From assembly GCF_950023065.1 (NCBI RefSeq), contig NC_088679.1, positions 15,004,001-15,068,000 on the forward strand: 64,000 bases of DNA, in the 5' to 3' direction. Both the position numbers and the translations under genes were made by a program. Below, piece by piece: positions 12,901-24,600 of this stretch; the first letter of the stretch is position 1; the number at the start of each line of letters is the position of its first letter. The notes below the pieces were generated by a model. The model did not search any database, was not told the DNA's origin, and saw nothing but the letters and a program-made list of their open reading frames with translations. Origin of the DNA: Planococcus citri. Lineage: Eukaryota; Arthropoda; Insecta; Hemiptera; Pseudococcidae.

Positions 12901-13908
12901 ATGAATTTTTTATGTCAACAGTTGGGAAACCACGACCACGGACGAATTTTCTACTACTTCAATAAGGAATATAATTCAATCTTATTGACCATCGTTACCA
13001 TGTTACCTGGAGCTGCTTTAATTTGGTACGGAGAAGAGACCAGTCAAGAACTTTTCGATTTTTCACCAAACCCTAACAAGAATCTGATGGTTGAAAGGGA
13101 TCATTTTCGATTACCTATGCAATGGGACGATTCGTTGAATGCAGGTAAGTTACATTTTCAATTATTATAATCGATATTCAGAATTTGATTATTTGTTTCC
13201 TTGTGTGAGAGTATTCATTTGGGCCTCGAATCACTGCCCACCAATCTGAATCCATCACTTCTCTCAAATGAATATTTTTGATAATTCCATTTCACATGCT
13301 AATTTCAAATCGAACTTTTGGCAACAGGTTTTACTTCCGGAGACAAACCGTGGGTACCCGTACATCCCAGTTATTATAGATCGAACGTGAAAGAACAATT
13401 GGCCAATAAAAACAGTACACTGTACTACTTCAAAGATCTAGTTTCCCTTCGAAAAACTGACACACTAAAATTTGGCGATTTGAAAATGTACTCGATATCA
13501 AAATGGGTGCTGGCGTTTACAAGGTAATTAAATTTCGGTCAAGTGATTAATTTATTAAAAATAATGCTTCGATGAAAGCTCACATCGACATGAATATCAT
13601 TTTACAGAACTTTTCGTCGATCAAAATACGTTATTGTATTGAATCTGGGAACCGAGCCTCACCCAGCCAATTTACACGCAGAAATCGCGAATTTACCAAC
13701 AAATCTAGAGGTGATAGCAGCAAGTCCGAATTCTGGATACATCAAAGGGTATGCTATAATTACATGTGCCTATATCAAGTTTTTAAATAAAATTCTTACG
13801 AAGGTTCTAATGAAGACATTGTTTTTCAGAGAAAAATTCAATACGATTTTAGATCATCGAAATGTATCGATGTTGAGACCACATTCCAGCATAGTGCTGT
13901 CCACATGA
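10000..13908 (+). CDS. GH13 alpha-glucosidase (maltase/sucrase-like), array copy 2, intact
   Basis: Exons: 10000-10336, 10416-10576, 12025-12162, 12291-12532, 12637-12832, 12922-13144, 13328-13523, 13608-13748, 13830-13908; 1713 nt, 570 aa, all GT-AG. The ATG at 10000 (GAAAGAAATGA) was chosen because it is shared by copies 2-5 and heads a signal peptide (MKMKFVQITVTLSFLISSCWA, 21 residues, not in excess of a typical secretory leader). Mature enzyme: TIM barrel with region I D119-H124, QPDLN 197-201, nucleophile D229 in FRLDA, acid/base E298 in GEVY, D363 in LGNHD, MQWDDS 424-429; C-terminal beta domain from about 500. Length is normal for insect maltases. There is no transmembrane helix or GPI tail, so a soluble secreted glucosidase is inferred. 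Odd: GVAAF replaces the usual GVDGF, and Gly precedes the catalytic Glu where TEAY is usual. Confidence 0.93.
10577..12024. other. intron 2 of copy 2
   Basis: A 1.45 kb A-rich intron, much shorter than in copies 1, 3 and 4. It shares blocks with their second introns, for example 11806-11920 with 1137-1245 and 37720-37830. The stretch 10720-11010 has a repeated GGCTTT/AGCTTTT-type low-complexity composition. No gene is seen. Confidence 0.6.
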
Positions 13909-14053
13909 GGATACCAAAACTAGAGCTCCTTAATGGCGAAATTTTGATGATGCTGACACCCAACACCAGCCCATATAAATGACTCATAATGTAGTCCGAC
14001 CGATCATGAATTCAAACGGATAAATTGCGCTTAATCATTTTATAAATTGATTT

Positions 14054-14059
14054 AATAAA
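14054..14059 (+). terminator. poly(A) signal of copy 2
   Basis: AATAAA in the context TTTAATAAAGTTGGAAG, about 146 nt after the stop codon, as in the other copies. Confidence 0.7.
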
Positions 14060-15654
14060 GTTGGAAGTGCTCGTATAATACTTAATTCATATTTTTTTCT
14101 CTCAATAAGTACATAATGTACATACTTAAATGGGCCCTCGTGGACTTTTTTGATAGACAAAACATGGCATGATATAAAATTTTTCACATCTAATCCAACT
14201 CTCATCTCTTCCTTAAGATTTTCAGCCTTTTGGAAACCTTCTCTCACTATTCATCAACTTTCGCTTAAAAATGCGAGATATCTAACAACTTGAAAGAAAT
14301 TCGAACACCGTTTGTTTTTTAAAGAGGTACTGTAAGTAATTTTCAAATTTTTCTCGAGTTTTTTATTATGAAAAAAACATTTTAATAAATGAACCTCTAT
14401 CATCCCGCCTATAAGTAGGTCATGTTATTTTTTTTTTACCATTTTTCAAAACTTTTCAATCGCAATGATTTTCATCTCATTGTCAGTTGGACAATTTTTT
14501 GTTAACCCTTAAACACCCAGGCTAATCCTGAGATGTTGTGTGAAAATGCTTTCAATTTCCTGAATTAGATCATCACAAGCATCACGTTAACCCACAGTTT
14601 GCCCCCCTGCCCCTTAAAGCCGTCTCGTAAAAGCCATACCGATTTATTTAATTTTCCTTGAAAACCGAGAAAGCAAAAACCCCAATGAGGTCAATCATGG
14701 AACTGAATGATATAGTATCATTGGGTGTACTGAATGAGTGAAAGCGTATCCCCAAAGAACACCCCACCCCTTTTTGGGGGGCAAATTTTCAAAAAAGTTG
14801 GGATAAAAAAATTGGACCCATGCTCCATTTTTGGATAAACATATTGATGGTAGACCCTTCACAAAATGAAATCATGAAAGGTGTGAAAATGGTGGACCAG
14901 AGCGATTTTTTGAAAATTTGATTCCCTTGTCTCGATAAAAACCCGAAAAAACAGAGCATGAATACGCAAAGTACATAATATGGGAAATATTATCAAGTAG
15001 GCTTGAAATGACAGAAACAAGAATTGAAAGGAACACAGATGCTTTCAACAGCACATAAGTTCAGATAATCTACAATCCACCCATCAAATCTGTTTATCAC
15101 TCCGTGGATATTCTTTCTCGATATTTGTCACCAAATAGTTACATCCTACAAAGGTTAGCAGTACGATTGTTTTTCTGCAGAAATATCGAAATAGGTTTAT
15201 CTACCACTTTGAAAAGCTTTACACAGTAAAATTGCGCCCCACGTAGAAAAAGTACACTGGTGTCTATTGAAAAATCAGCAGTGTTTCTTAGTAAGGAATT
15301 GCCACTAGTGATTTACTTCTCCTACTCAAAATTATTAGTGATGAATTACTGCTGATTTCTCAGTAGAGTAGCACTACTGATCCACCTACGCAAATCAATG
15401 GTATTTCACTACTGTCTAGTATGTGTGTAGTAAATCACCACTGGCAATTCCTTACTAGGAAACACTACTCATTTCCAAGTGTGTGTCAGAAGTGTTTCAC
15501 TACATGCTATCAGTACCAGTGGGGTGCAATAATTTTCAAAAATCAAAAAAATAGGGTTGGGGAATTTAATTTTGAATTTCCCTATCATTGTTGTAATGCT
15601 CACGTCATGTATGATTTTTCCTGCCTATAACATTTTTAGAAAATTCCTACACCT

Positions 15655-15730
15655 ATACCTCGCGGGGATTCGAACCGGGGACCTACGGATGTCTGACTAT
15701 ACCACCCTAACCACCTGACTACTAGTGCAC
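15655..15730 (-). other. tRNA-like / SINE-head remnant
   Basis: On the minus strand there is GGTTCGAATCCCCGCG, a good pol III B-box/T-loop, preceded by GTGGTTAGGGTGGTATAGTC, resembling a tRNA D-arm/A-box. The T-stem and acceptor stem do not pair properly, so this is not a functional tRNA. It could be a tRNA-derived SINE head or a chance-preserved relic. Confidence 0.35.
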
Positions 15731-15849
15731 TACAGTAAATAGGGCATTTAAAGAATATATTTGTTTGCAAACACTCAATTTCAACAGTTTGTGAATTTGA
15801 ATGTTAAAACTTGAAACTATGAATAATTGGTGAAGTTCTCAAGAGTGTC

Positions 15850-16900
15850 GATTTCATTTTTGAAAACTATTTGATCCCAAACCCAAAATGAGCTCTAAAG
15901 AGGGGGGGAGGCACAAAATTGCAAATTTTTTAAAGAAGTGCGCTGTGATGTCAAAATTTGAAATCTCAATGGTGCTGAATCAATTTTTGAAGACCATTTA
16001 ACCCCAAACCCCAAAATGGGCTCCAGAAGGGGAGATATACAAAAGTACAAAACCAAAAATTATCAAAAAAAATATATATGGGTATCAAAATTTCAAATTT
16101 ATGGGTTCAGAATTCATTTTTAAAGACAATTTGACCTCAAACCCCAAAATGGGCACCAATGGGAGAGGTACAAAATTGTAAACTTTTTAAAGAAGTACAT
16201 TATTGATATCAAAATTTGAGTTTTCAATGTCACAGAATCCATTTTTGAAGACCATTCTATCCCAAATCCCAAAATGGGCTTCAAAAGGGGAGGTACAAAA
16301 CCAAAATTTTGAAAAAATTTTGAAAAAGTGTGTTATTGATATCAAAATTCGAGTTTTCAATGGCCCAGAATCAATTTTTGAAGGCCATTCAATCCCAAAC
16401 CCGAAAATGGGCTCCAAAGCTGGGGAGGTGCAAAAATTAAAATTTTCCAAAAAAAAGTGCAATATTGGTGTGAATTGAAAATTTGGATTTTCAATGGTGC
16501 AGATCAGACTTAATTTTTGAAAATCATTTGATCATAAAGCCTAAAACGATATCCACAGAGGAGATTCAAAACCAAAAATTAAATTTTCTTATATATTTGG
16601 ACAAAGAATTCAGTTTTGAGAACAATTTGATCCTAATTTCCCAAAATGGACTTCAAAGGGGAGGTACAAAGTCGAAAATTTTCCAAAAAGATATAAAAAT
16701 AGTACAATATTGGTATCAAAATCGGGATTTTCAATACCCAGAAATAATGTTTGAAGATCATGTGACCCCAAAACCCAAAATGAGCCTCAAAAAGGTGTAA
16801 ATTTGCAAATCTTCTCAAAAAAAAAAGTACAATAAGTATCAGTATCAAAATCTGGATTTTCAATGGCACAGAATTTTTTATTGAAGATCATTAGACCCTA
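15850..16900. repeat. tandem array, about 8 units of roughly 127 bp
   Basis: Diverged units are marked by CCCAAAATGGGCTCC-like cores at about 15889, 16012, 16143, 16270, 16401, 16540, 16640 and 16776. Each core is preceded by ATTTTTGAAGACCATTTGA-like sequence and followed by GGGGAGGTACAAAA. The open frames seen here on either strand are by-products of the repeat. The array lies inside the nested 2.35 kb element. Confidence 0.75.
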
Positions 16901-17099
16901 AATTTGAATCTGCAGTCCTTCATGTTCAAAATCGTAGGTATACATAATCTGATATCTGCATAGCATTCTTCAAAACTTTTGAATTTTTTTCCTCTTCTCC
17001 CACCCTATTTGGGGGATTTTTAGTTAACAGGGCAATTGGTTAATAACATAACTAGTAAGGTGTACGTTTACTAGTAAATATCTATTAGACCATTACTGT

Positions 17100-17430
17100 T
17101 CAGTAGGCAAACATGACTGCGGAGTGGTGCATTGTGTGGTAAATAATTATTGATGTGTAGTAAAAAACTACAACACATCTACTGAGTTGTAGTAAGTAAC
17201 TACTGAGCCATACTACTCTGTAGGTGAACACCATTGTTGAGTGGTACATTGAATGGTGAAATATTGCCAATGTGTAGTTAAAAACTACTAATCTACCACT
17301 GAGCTGTAGTAAATAACTACTGAACTACTACTACTGAATAGGTAAACACCACTGTTGAGTGGTGTATTGAATGGTGAAGTATTATTGAGTAGTAGTTAGA
17401 AACTACTACTCTACTACTAAGCTATAGTAA
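17100..17430. repeat. tandem array, 3 units of about 118 bp
   Basis: Units begin near 17105, 17220 and 17339. They share GTAGGTGAACACC-like starts, TTGAGTGGT(A/G)(C/T)ATTGAATGGTGA and AAAACTAC-type endings, and are full of short CAGTAGT/ACTACTG palindromes. Part of the nested 2.35 kb element. Confidence 0.6.
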
Positions 17431-18815
17431 ATTACTGCAGAAGTCATACTGCCCTGCAGTGCAACACTACTGTCCAGTAATGAATCAAGTACTGAAAGCA
17501 CTACTGATGTGGTGTGAATCACTACTTAGCACTACTGTTAAGTAGTGAATTACCACTGCCCCCTGTAAGTTTTTTCTACGTGGGGCAGCACTCCCTGGCA
17601 TTTCATAATGTTCAAGCATTCATGAAGAAGTCACTATCCCTCCTCGATCATAGATAATGTAGTTCTACATCATGAAAATTGCACGAGCAGAAGTCGTCGT
17701 TTATAATCATGAGATTGTGTCTAGCTTATGACTACAGGATTCAGGGGATTTGAGATTCAGTAAAAAGCTTTCAACTGTTGTTCAACCACAACTGTGAACT
17801 TTTGAATGTTTTGAGAAATTCCTGCTGAAGTTGATATTCTTTCTCGATATTTGTCAACAAATAATTACATCCCGCAAAAGGTTAGTGGTACGATTGTTTT
17901 TCTGCAGAAGTATCGAAATAGGCTTATCTACCACTTTGAAAAGCTTTACACTGTCAAATTGCAGCTATTTCTGGCATTTCATAATGTTGAAGCATTCATG
18001 AAGAAGTCACTATCCCTACTCGATCATTGATAGTGTAGTTCAACATCATGAAATATCATGATTGGAAACAACGAATTCTGCTCAAGCAATTTTCAAGATG
18101 TACAACTTCACTATCAATGATTGAGGAGGGATAGTGACTTCTTCATGAATGCTTCAACATTATGAAATGCCAGAGACAGCTGCAATTTGACAGTGTAAAG
18201 CTTTTCAAAGTGGTAGATAAGCCTATTTCGATACTTCTGCAGAAAAACAATCGTAGCGCTTACCTTTTGCAGGATGTAACTATTTGTTGACAAATATCGA
18301 GAAAGAATATCAACTTCAGCAGGAATTTCTCAAAACATTCAAAAGTTCAGAGTTGTGGTTGAACAACAGTTGAAAGCTTTTTACTGAATGTCAAATCCCC
18401 TGAATCCTGTAGTCATAAGCTAGACACAATCTCATGATTGTAAACGACGACTTCTGCTCGTGCAATTTTCATGATGTAGAACTACATTATCTGTGATCGA
18501 GAAGGGATAGTGACTTCTTCATGAATGCTTGAACATTATGAAATGCCAGGGAGTGCTGCAATTTGACTGTGTAAAGCTTTTCAAAGTGGTAGATAAACCT
18601 ATTTCGATATTTCTGCAGAAAAACAATTGTACTGCTAACCTTTGTAGGATGTAACTATTTGGTGACAAATATCGAGAAAGAATATCCACGGAGTGATAAA
18701 CAGATTTGATGGGTGGATTGTAGATTATCTGAACTTATGTGCTGTTAAAAGCATCTGTGTTCCTTTCAATTCTTGTTTCTGTCATTTCAAGCCTACTTGA
18801 TATTATTTCCCATAT

Positions 18816-19057
18816 CGTCGCCTTAGTTGCAAAACCTTGTATCTCCAACTCTGAGATCACACCTTGTGTAAACCGTTCTTTTTGCACTGTAGCGCTCCCT
18901 ATTGGACTTGAACGCTCAGAGAGGGTGGTCCCCCTCTGGTACCTATCTTTTAGTTGAGCGTTAAAGTCCAATAGGGAGCGCTACAGTGCAAAAAGAACGG
19001 TTTACACAAGGTGTGATCTCAGAGTTGGAGATACAAGGTTTTGCAACTAAGGCGACG
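18816..19057. mobile_element. 242-bp near-perfect foldback element nested in the right arm
   Basis: The ends CGTCGCCTTAGTTGCAAAAC and GTTTTGCAACTAAGGCGACG are exact reverse complements. The arms run about 100 bp each, almost without mismatch, around a short spacer near 18925-18955. It is flanked by ATAT on both sides (18812-18815 and 19058-19061). The opposite arm of the host palindrome (about 14970-14990) keeps the empty site with a single ATAT. Non-coding. Confidence 0.85.
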
Positions 19058-19533
19058 ATATTATGTACTTTGCGTATTCATGATCTGTTTTTTCGAGTTT
19101 TTATCGAGACAAGCGAATCAAATTTTCAAAAAATCGCTCTGGTCCACCATTTTCACACCTTTCATGATTTCATTTTGTGAAGGGTATACCATCAATATGT
19201 TTATCCAAAAATGGAGCATGGGTCCAATTTTTTTATCCCAACTTTTTTGAAAATTTGCCCCCCAAAAAGGGGTGGGGTGTTCTTTGGGGATATGCTTTCA
19301 CTCATTCAGTACACCCAATGATACTATATCATTCAGTTCCATGATTGACCTCATTGGGGTTTTTGCTTTCTCGGTTTTCAAGGAAAATTAAATAAATCGG
19401 TACGGCTTTTACGAGACGGCTTTAAGGGGCTGGGGGGCAAACTGTGGGTTAAAGTGATGCTTGTGATGATCTAATTCAGGAAATTGAAAGCATTTTCACA
19501 CAACATCTCAGGATTAGCCTGGGTGTTTAAGGG

Positions 19534-20450
19534 TTAATCTCTTACAATATTTATACAGTAAAAATGATGAGAATTAACTTCGAAGCAATACCAACATCCT
19601 TGAACCGAATTTTACGATTCTCAACCATTCTGGATCTTGAGTTTTCAACATACTTTTCGATTTCTACAGAATGTGTTGAATAAGTCTTTCGAAGACTGCC
19701 GAAATGAAAAATGAAACCCCCTCTTCTCAAGAGAAGCGGAAAAAGATCAAAAGCCCTACCAAAAATTAAAAAATTGGAGACATTCGAGAAGCTCAATACC
19801 ATGACGCATTCCAGTACAATATGCAATTTCTGCCAGTCAAATAACGACTTGAAACAAATATTCATGGCAAACTGCTATATCTTATCAACACGAATGATGA
19901 CGAAATGAATGCAACTGATTCGAAGGCAATGCCTGCGTATATAGGCCAATAAGCAAAGAGAAAATTATTTAGCTCATCAAGCTTTCACTGCAGGAAATTA
20001 TTCAGAGTTGTCCAAAAATCTCAGATCGAGTAAAAAAAAATTGTTCGCGGCAACACTGATGATTGATTGATTTTTTTTTATTTAATAATTTTTAAATTTT
20101 TCAAAACGTTTTGAATTGTTTTCCACCTGCAGCAATTTTTACACCACAGACTCTCGGAAAATCAGAAAATTCCCCATTGTAGGTATTTTTTGTAATCTTT
20201 GTAATTTTCAAAATTGAGAATACGAAAAAATCTCACTCCAATTTTTTGATTTTATGTTAATGATCAGCATAAGAAATTGTACTTGCGGTAATTTCCTCAG
20301 ACTTTTTAAGCCTCTTTTCCAGCTAATCTTTGATGCTTTGAAAATGTGGTAACCTCGATTTTCACTACTTATCCGAAAACAACCACTATGCCAAATTTTT
20401 ATCAACTATAGTTTTCCAAAAAAAAAAGTTAAACCCGCACAAACTTTAAA
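19534..20450. repeat. duplicated 3' flank of copy 2, resumed after the TTAA element
   Basis: From about 19551 the sequence matches the flanks downstream of copy 1 (from 7367) and copy 5 (from 47098). The 19870-20080 part matches 34040-34245 downstream of copy 3 (TTATCAACACGAATGATGAC; GGCAACACTGATG). The TTAA element therefore landed inside a spacer that had already been duplicated with the genes. Confidence 0.6.
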
Positions 20451-21690
20451 ATATTCATATTTTTCTAAAACCATCGAACACCCCTATTCTCCCCCCTCCA
20501 TTCTCTTCGACAGGTTCGTTAAACCATTTTAAAAATCGCCGACACTAATAAAAAATTCACCTACTAAAAAATAATTTCAACCTGCCAAAAAATTGAAATT
20601 GTGATAAATCATCAAAAATAAAATTATCGAAAAATCCCCAAACAAAAATGAATACGTAGTAATTGAAAAAAAATGAATTTCGGCTTGAAGCATTTGAAAT
20701 AACAATTAATGAAAACTCTGAAAAAAAAAATAGTTAGGTACTGTAAGTACGAAACAAATTGATGCAAAAATTAACGTGTAGAAAAAATTAGATCAGCAAT
20801 CAAAAAACTAAATTGAAAAATGAAGGATATGTGAGATTTTTTGAAGAGTAAATTTTAAAACAATTAAAACATTTACCACGCACAAATAGTAGGTGGGTAT
20901 TTGAAAAAATTAAAATTAAATTTCAAGACTCTTTTATCGCGTCTGTAATGTAAAAAAAAAAGTAAAAAATTGTTCAGTTTCGCTGTTTTAGATTACCTTC
21001 ATGTAAAAAAAAATGCAAATCGGCCCTTTCGTATTCACTGAATATGATCGAAAACAGATTGGGCCTTTGGAAGAAAAAACGCAGATCGGCCCTTTGTCCG
21101 CAACCCCATCGATATCCAGTTTTCAAGATTGAACCCACTCAAACTTTACCATATCCATATAAAATGTTTTAAAAAATCACTGACACCAAATGCGAAAAGT
21201 TCGGTGATTTAACATGGAATAACTCAAAGGTGACTTACTCATCATCATAATATTGTTCTGATGGTGAAAATTTGTACTCACCTGTAACACAAAAGACACA
21301 AAATACGGATTAGTTGATTCTAAATTGATCATCTAACAACACAACGTAATCTAGGTACATATTATAACATCAGAAATCCACAAAAAAATTGCGCATGTGT
21401 CAAAGCTGAGACACTTCACATTAGAGTTAAGTAGACTATAGGCAATGGCGTGAGTTTTCTAGAGTGTTGAAATTTGATCAGGGAGATTTAAGTCAATTTG
21501 AAGTTGAAGTTGAATTTTTTTTTTGAATTTTTTCTCAAAAAGAGATTGTTTTTTTTTTTTTACAAGAACAATCTAAAGGGTCTTACCCTATAAGATGGGT
21601 GAGATGGCCTTTGATCCATGATGGTTCGAAATCGGTCTAAAAAGTCACTTCCGATGCAAAATCTCTCCATACATATTTTTGACCTCCCAC
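20451..21690. other. spacer without recognisable gene
   Basis: AT-rich, full of short A/T runs. The phrase CGGCCCTTT(C/G) recurs near 21023 and 21089. I see no coding signal or clear element. Confidence 0.5.
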
Positions 21691-21699
21691 CCTCTCCGG

Positions 21700-24600
21700 A
21701 TTATTGAAGAGGGTGAGATGGATTGTTCGCAACAGTTGCTATGAATTTGTTTGTCATAAGAATTTCCCTAAAATCAGGAGGAAGCTCTGCAGCTTCACAA
21801 TAGATGCTATCAATTGGAGAAGAATAAAGAGCATGTATGCAAATGCGCAAGGAGGAATTTTGAACAGTTTTGAGGATGTTTGTAGTTTTATTTGAGAGGT
21901 TTGTAAAGCATGGACTTCCATATTCAATATTACTACGTATCAGAGCTTTGTATGTACAAGTGGAGTAATAGTTGGCATGATGGGTTATACTTTGGATTTT
22001 TAACAATTTTTACTTTTTAATAAGTAAATTTAGCCATTTGTTAAGTTAAGGTTTTATGTTGAGAAAATGAGAAGTCCAGGTGAGTTTTTTAAATCAAATA
22101 CAGGGTAGCTCAAAAGTCAGGCTGCAAATTTGCAAAATCAACAACCTTAGTAACATTTTCGTAGAATTTTCAACGCAAAAAATCATCTATAATACCACGT
22201 TAAAATCATGTCAAAGCATAAGAAAGTAGGTAGTGATAATCAAAGTTCAAAATGCTGTAAATACACCTGTGTATAAGTCAAGGAATTTGGTATTTGATTT
22301 ACAAACTAAAGGATGTGGTTTGAATTCAAGAATGGGTTCTGAGTAACCTGTACAATTGTCGACGTCGACATTTACATTGACTACATTTTTTTCCAACATA
22401 ATGATGGAAAAGTGACCAATAAGTTATTTAATAGGAATCTTCTATCCGTAAAGAAACCAGGTTAATGAAAATTTTCGAAATTTTCTCATTATTTCTGACA
22501 CTTTGACATGTCATTTCGACATGTAGATGTAAATTTCAATGCTCAAAATTTACATCTAAAACTATGTCGACAAATTTCTCAGAATTAAAATTTCTGTTTT
22601 AGTGTTTAAAAAAGTTCAGTAAACATTTAAAAATATGAACTTATTTAAAGAGAGAAACAAATTTTGAATAACATTGATAAAATTATTCACTTTTTCATAG
22701 TTTGGAGTTGTCAATGTTAAGTATGTTGATGTGAAAGTCGATCATCCACAAATACATCAACACCAACATCCACCAAATTTTCAAAGATTTCTCAAATTTG
22801 AAAAATTACGTTGATTTTAGCTTTGTTCTTTTCGCACAAATTTACTGCACTAGTGTACACTGGTGTAGAAAGTGTAGGATTTTTGTTCTTTTCATTTTTT
22901 TTTTACACTAGTGCAGGCAAGTTTGTGTTCTATTCAGTCGAGTGTACTCTGGTGTAATGCATTGGTGTAGTTGGTGCATACACCATCTACTCCTGCTCTG
23001 GAGGAGGAGTAGATGGTGTACACCATGCACACTGAAATTGAATTGATTGTTGATGATAATTTGTTTGCGTTTGCGTTCAAATGTGAATTAATTTATTGAA
23101 GAAAAGTTGTAAATGGAGAGTGAAATTGTAAAAAAGCTTATTTCATTCTATTTACAAACTATCGGAAGTGATGATGATAACAAAAATGGGATGAAAAAAA
23201 CATCACCAAAGAAATGTTACACCACCACATACACTGGTGTGAGTGGTGCATGAGTGGAGTACACCACTTACTCCAGTGTAATACACCAAGCTACACCAGT
23301 GTAAAAAATAAATGCGAAAAGAACAAAGCTATTGTGAATGTATTTGTTGATGTTGAATTTCACATCAACATTAACATTGACATGTTGTTGACATGAAAAT
23401 GTATTGGGTAGTTTAGTACTCTTAGATAAGTTATTGCACCTTTAAATATAAAGAGTTTAATGTTCAACTACTGAATTGTATGGGCTTTCTGTCTATACTT
23501 CTCAGAGGTGGCCTACGCGTTGATGCTGCTTTCAGTGAGAAGCAATGGCCACCTAAGAGTGAAAGAGAAAATCATTTTTGGAAAAAAATTTTCAATTTTG
23601 AAACTAAAATTTTACATTTTGCATAGCTGGAGGTCGACTTAAATTTCGATGCCAATGTTGACCCGTCCACATACGTCACATTTGGATCCCACATGTCAAT
23701 GTAAATTTTGACCCTATGTCGAGCCAATTGTCAATATAAATGCCGATCAACATTGGTCGACAATTACGTCAACAATTGGCTCGACACAGAGTCAAAATTC
23801 ACATCGACATGTGGCATCCAGAAGTGACGGATGTGGATGGGTCGACATTCACATCAAAATTAGCATGGTCATTGTTGTACAGGAAGTTCAATTTCTTTTA
23901 GTAAAAAGCATACAGTGAGTTTTAGATTCAGAAAATGTTAGTCTATATGATTCAGTCCATTTTTCAATACAATTGAGCGTTTTTTGGATCATTTTTGAGG
24001 CTAGTTTGATTTTATTTGAGCGCATTGAAATGTTTATAAATCATCTGCAAAAATTCTTAAGGAAAAAGGTTGGGGATAGAATAATATGTACTAGCCTACA
24101 GATATGTATCATCAATTAGGAGTAGGATAGTAAGCACAGAGCTTGGAGGGACTCCATTTTCAACATCAAAAAGTTCTGAGTATGTATTCTCAATCCTGAC
24201 TCTGACGGTAAGATTCTACAATTTAATAAAAAGTTTTGAATAAAGTAAGCTAAATGACCTCAAATTCCTATGGAATGTATTTTTTTGAAGTATTTTGTAT
24301 CTCCATGCTTTGTCAAAATCTTTTTCAAGATCAAAGAAGATTGAGAGTACAGATTCTTTATTTTGAAAGGCAGTAGGTATTGATTTCCTGTGTAAGACTA
24401 AAAATATGGTCCTGAGTAGATCAATCTTTTTTTCCGAAAGCCACTTTGAGAAGAACTGAGGGAATTTGTATAGTCAATATACCATGTTTCATGACCATTT
24501 TTTCTAGAATTTTATATGTGACAGAAGTTGAGGAAATAGGCCTTAAACTGGAGGGAAGGTGAGCGTTTTTCTCAGGTACAAGTATGGGAATGGCATGACA

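Larger units (their letters stand above)
15236..17586. mobile_element. 2.35 kb element nested in the left arm of the TTAA palindrome
   Basis: Terminal inverted repeats GCCCCACGTAGAAAAA (15236-15251) and TTTTTCTACGTGGGGC (17571-17586). Removing it restores continuity of the host palindrome: left flank ATTGC plus right flank AGCACTCC matches the uninterrupted right arm near 18558 in reverse complement. Subterminal zones are rich in CACTACTG/CAGTAGTG motifs, with a hairpin pairing about 15279-15318 with 15429-15470. The interior holds two tandem arrays and a tRNA-like stretch. There is no transposase and no clear target-site duplication, so the superfamily is unknown. Confidence 0.75.
14506..19533. 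mobile_element. 5.0 kb TTAA-flanked palindromic element (piggyBac-like ends), with nested insertions
   Basis: The left end TTAA|CCCTTAAACACCCAGG (TTAA at 14502-14505) mirrors the right end GGTGTTTAAGGG|TTAA (TTAA at 19534-19537). The TTAA duplication and CCC...GGG termini are the piggyBac hallmark. The first 80 bp of the two ends are identical as reverse complements. Homology continues inward to an axis near 18070, so apart from insertions the whole element is one foldback with arms of about 1.2 kb. The left arm is 14506-15235 plus 17587-18060; the right arm is about 18085-19533. Within each arm a roughly 200-bp unit occurs twice (for example around 15109-15230 and 17838-17960). No transposase is encoded, so the element would be non-autonomous. 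Its superfamily assignment rests on ends only. Confidence 0.85.

Noticed and set aside
15655..15730. A functional tRNA gene
   Set aside because: B-box is good but the T-stem and acceptor stem do not pair; retained only as a tRNA-like remnant.
16187..16869. Overlapping open frames on both strands
   Set aside because: They sit in the 127-bp tandem array and repeat with its period; no protein family resemblance.
18735..19180. Matching open frames on both strands encoding the same peptide stretch (VQKERFTQGVISELEIQGFA)
   Set aside because: The identity arises because the 18816-19057 element is a palindrome; no family match and it is not a coding gene.
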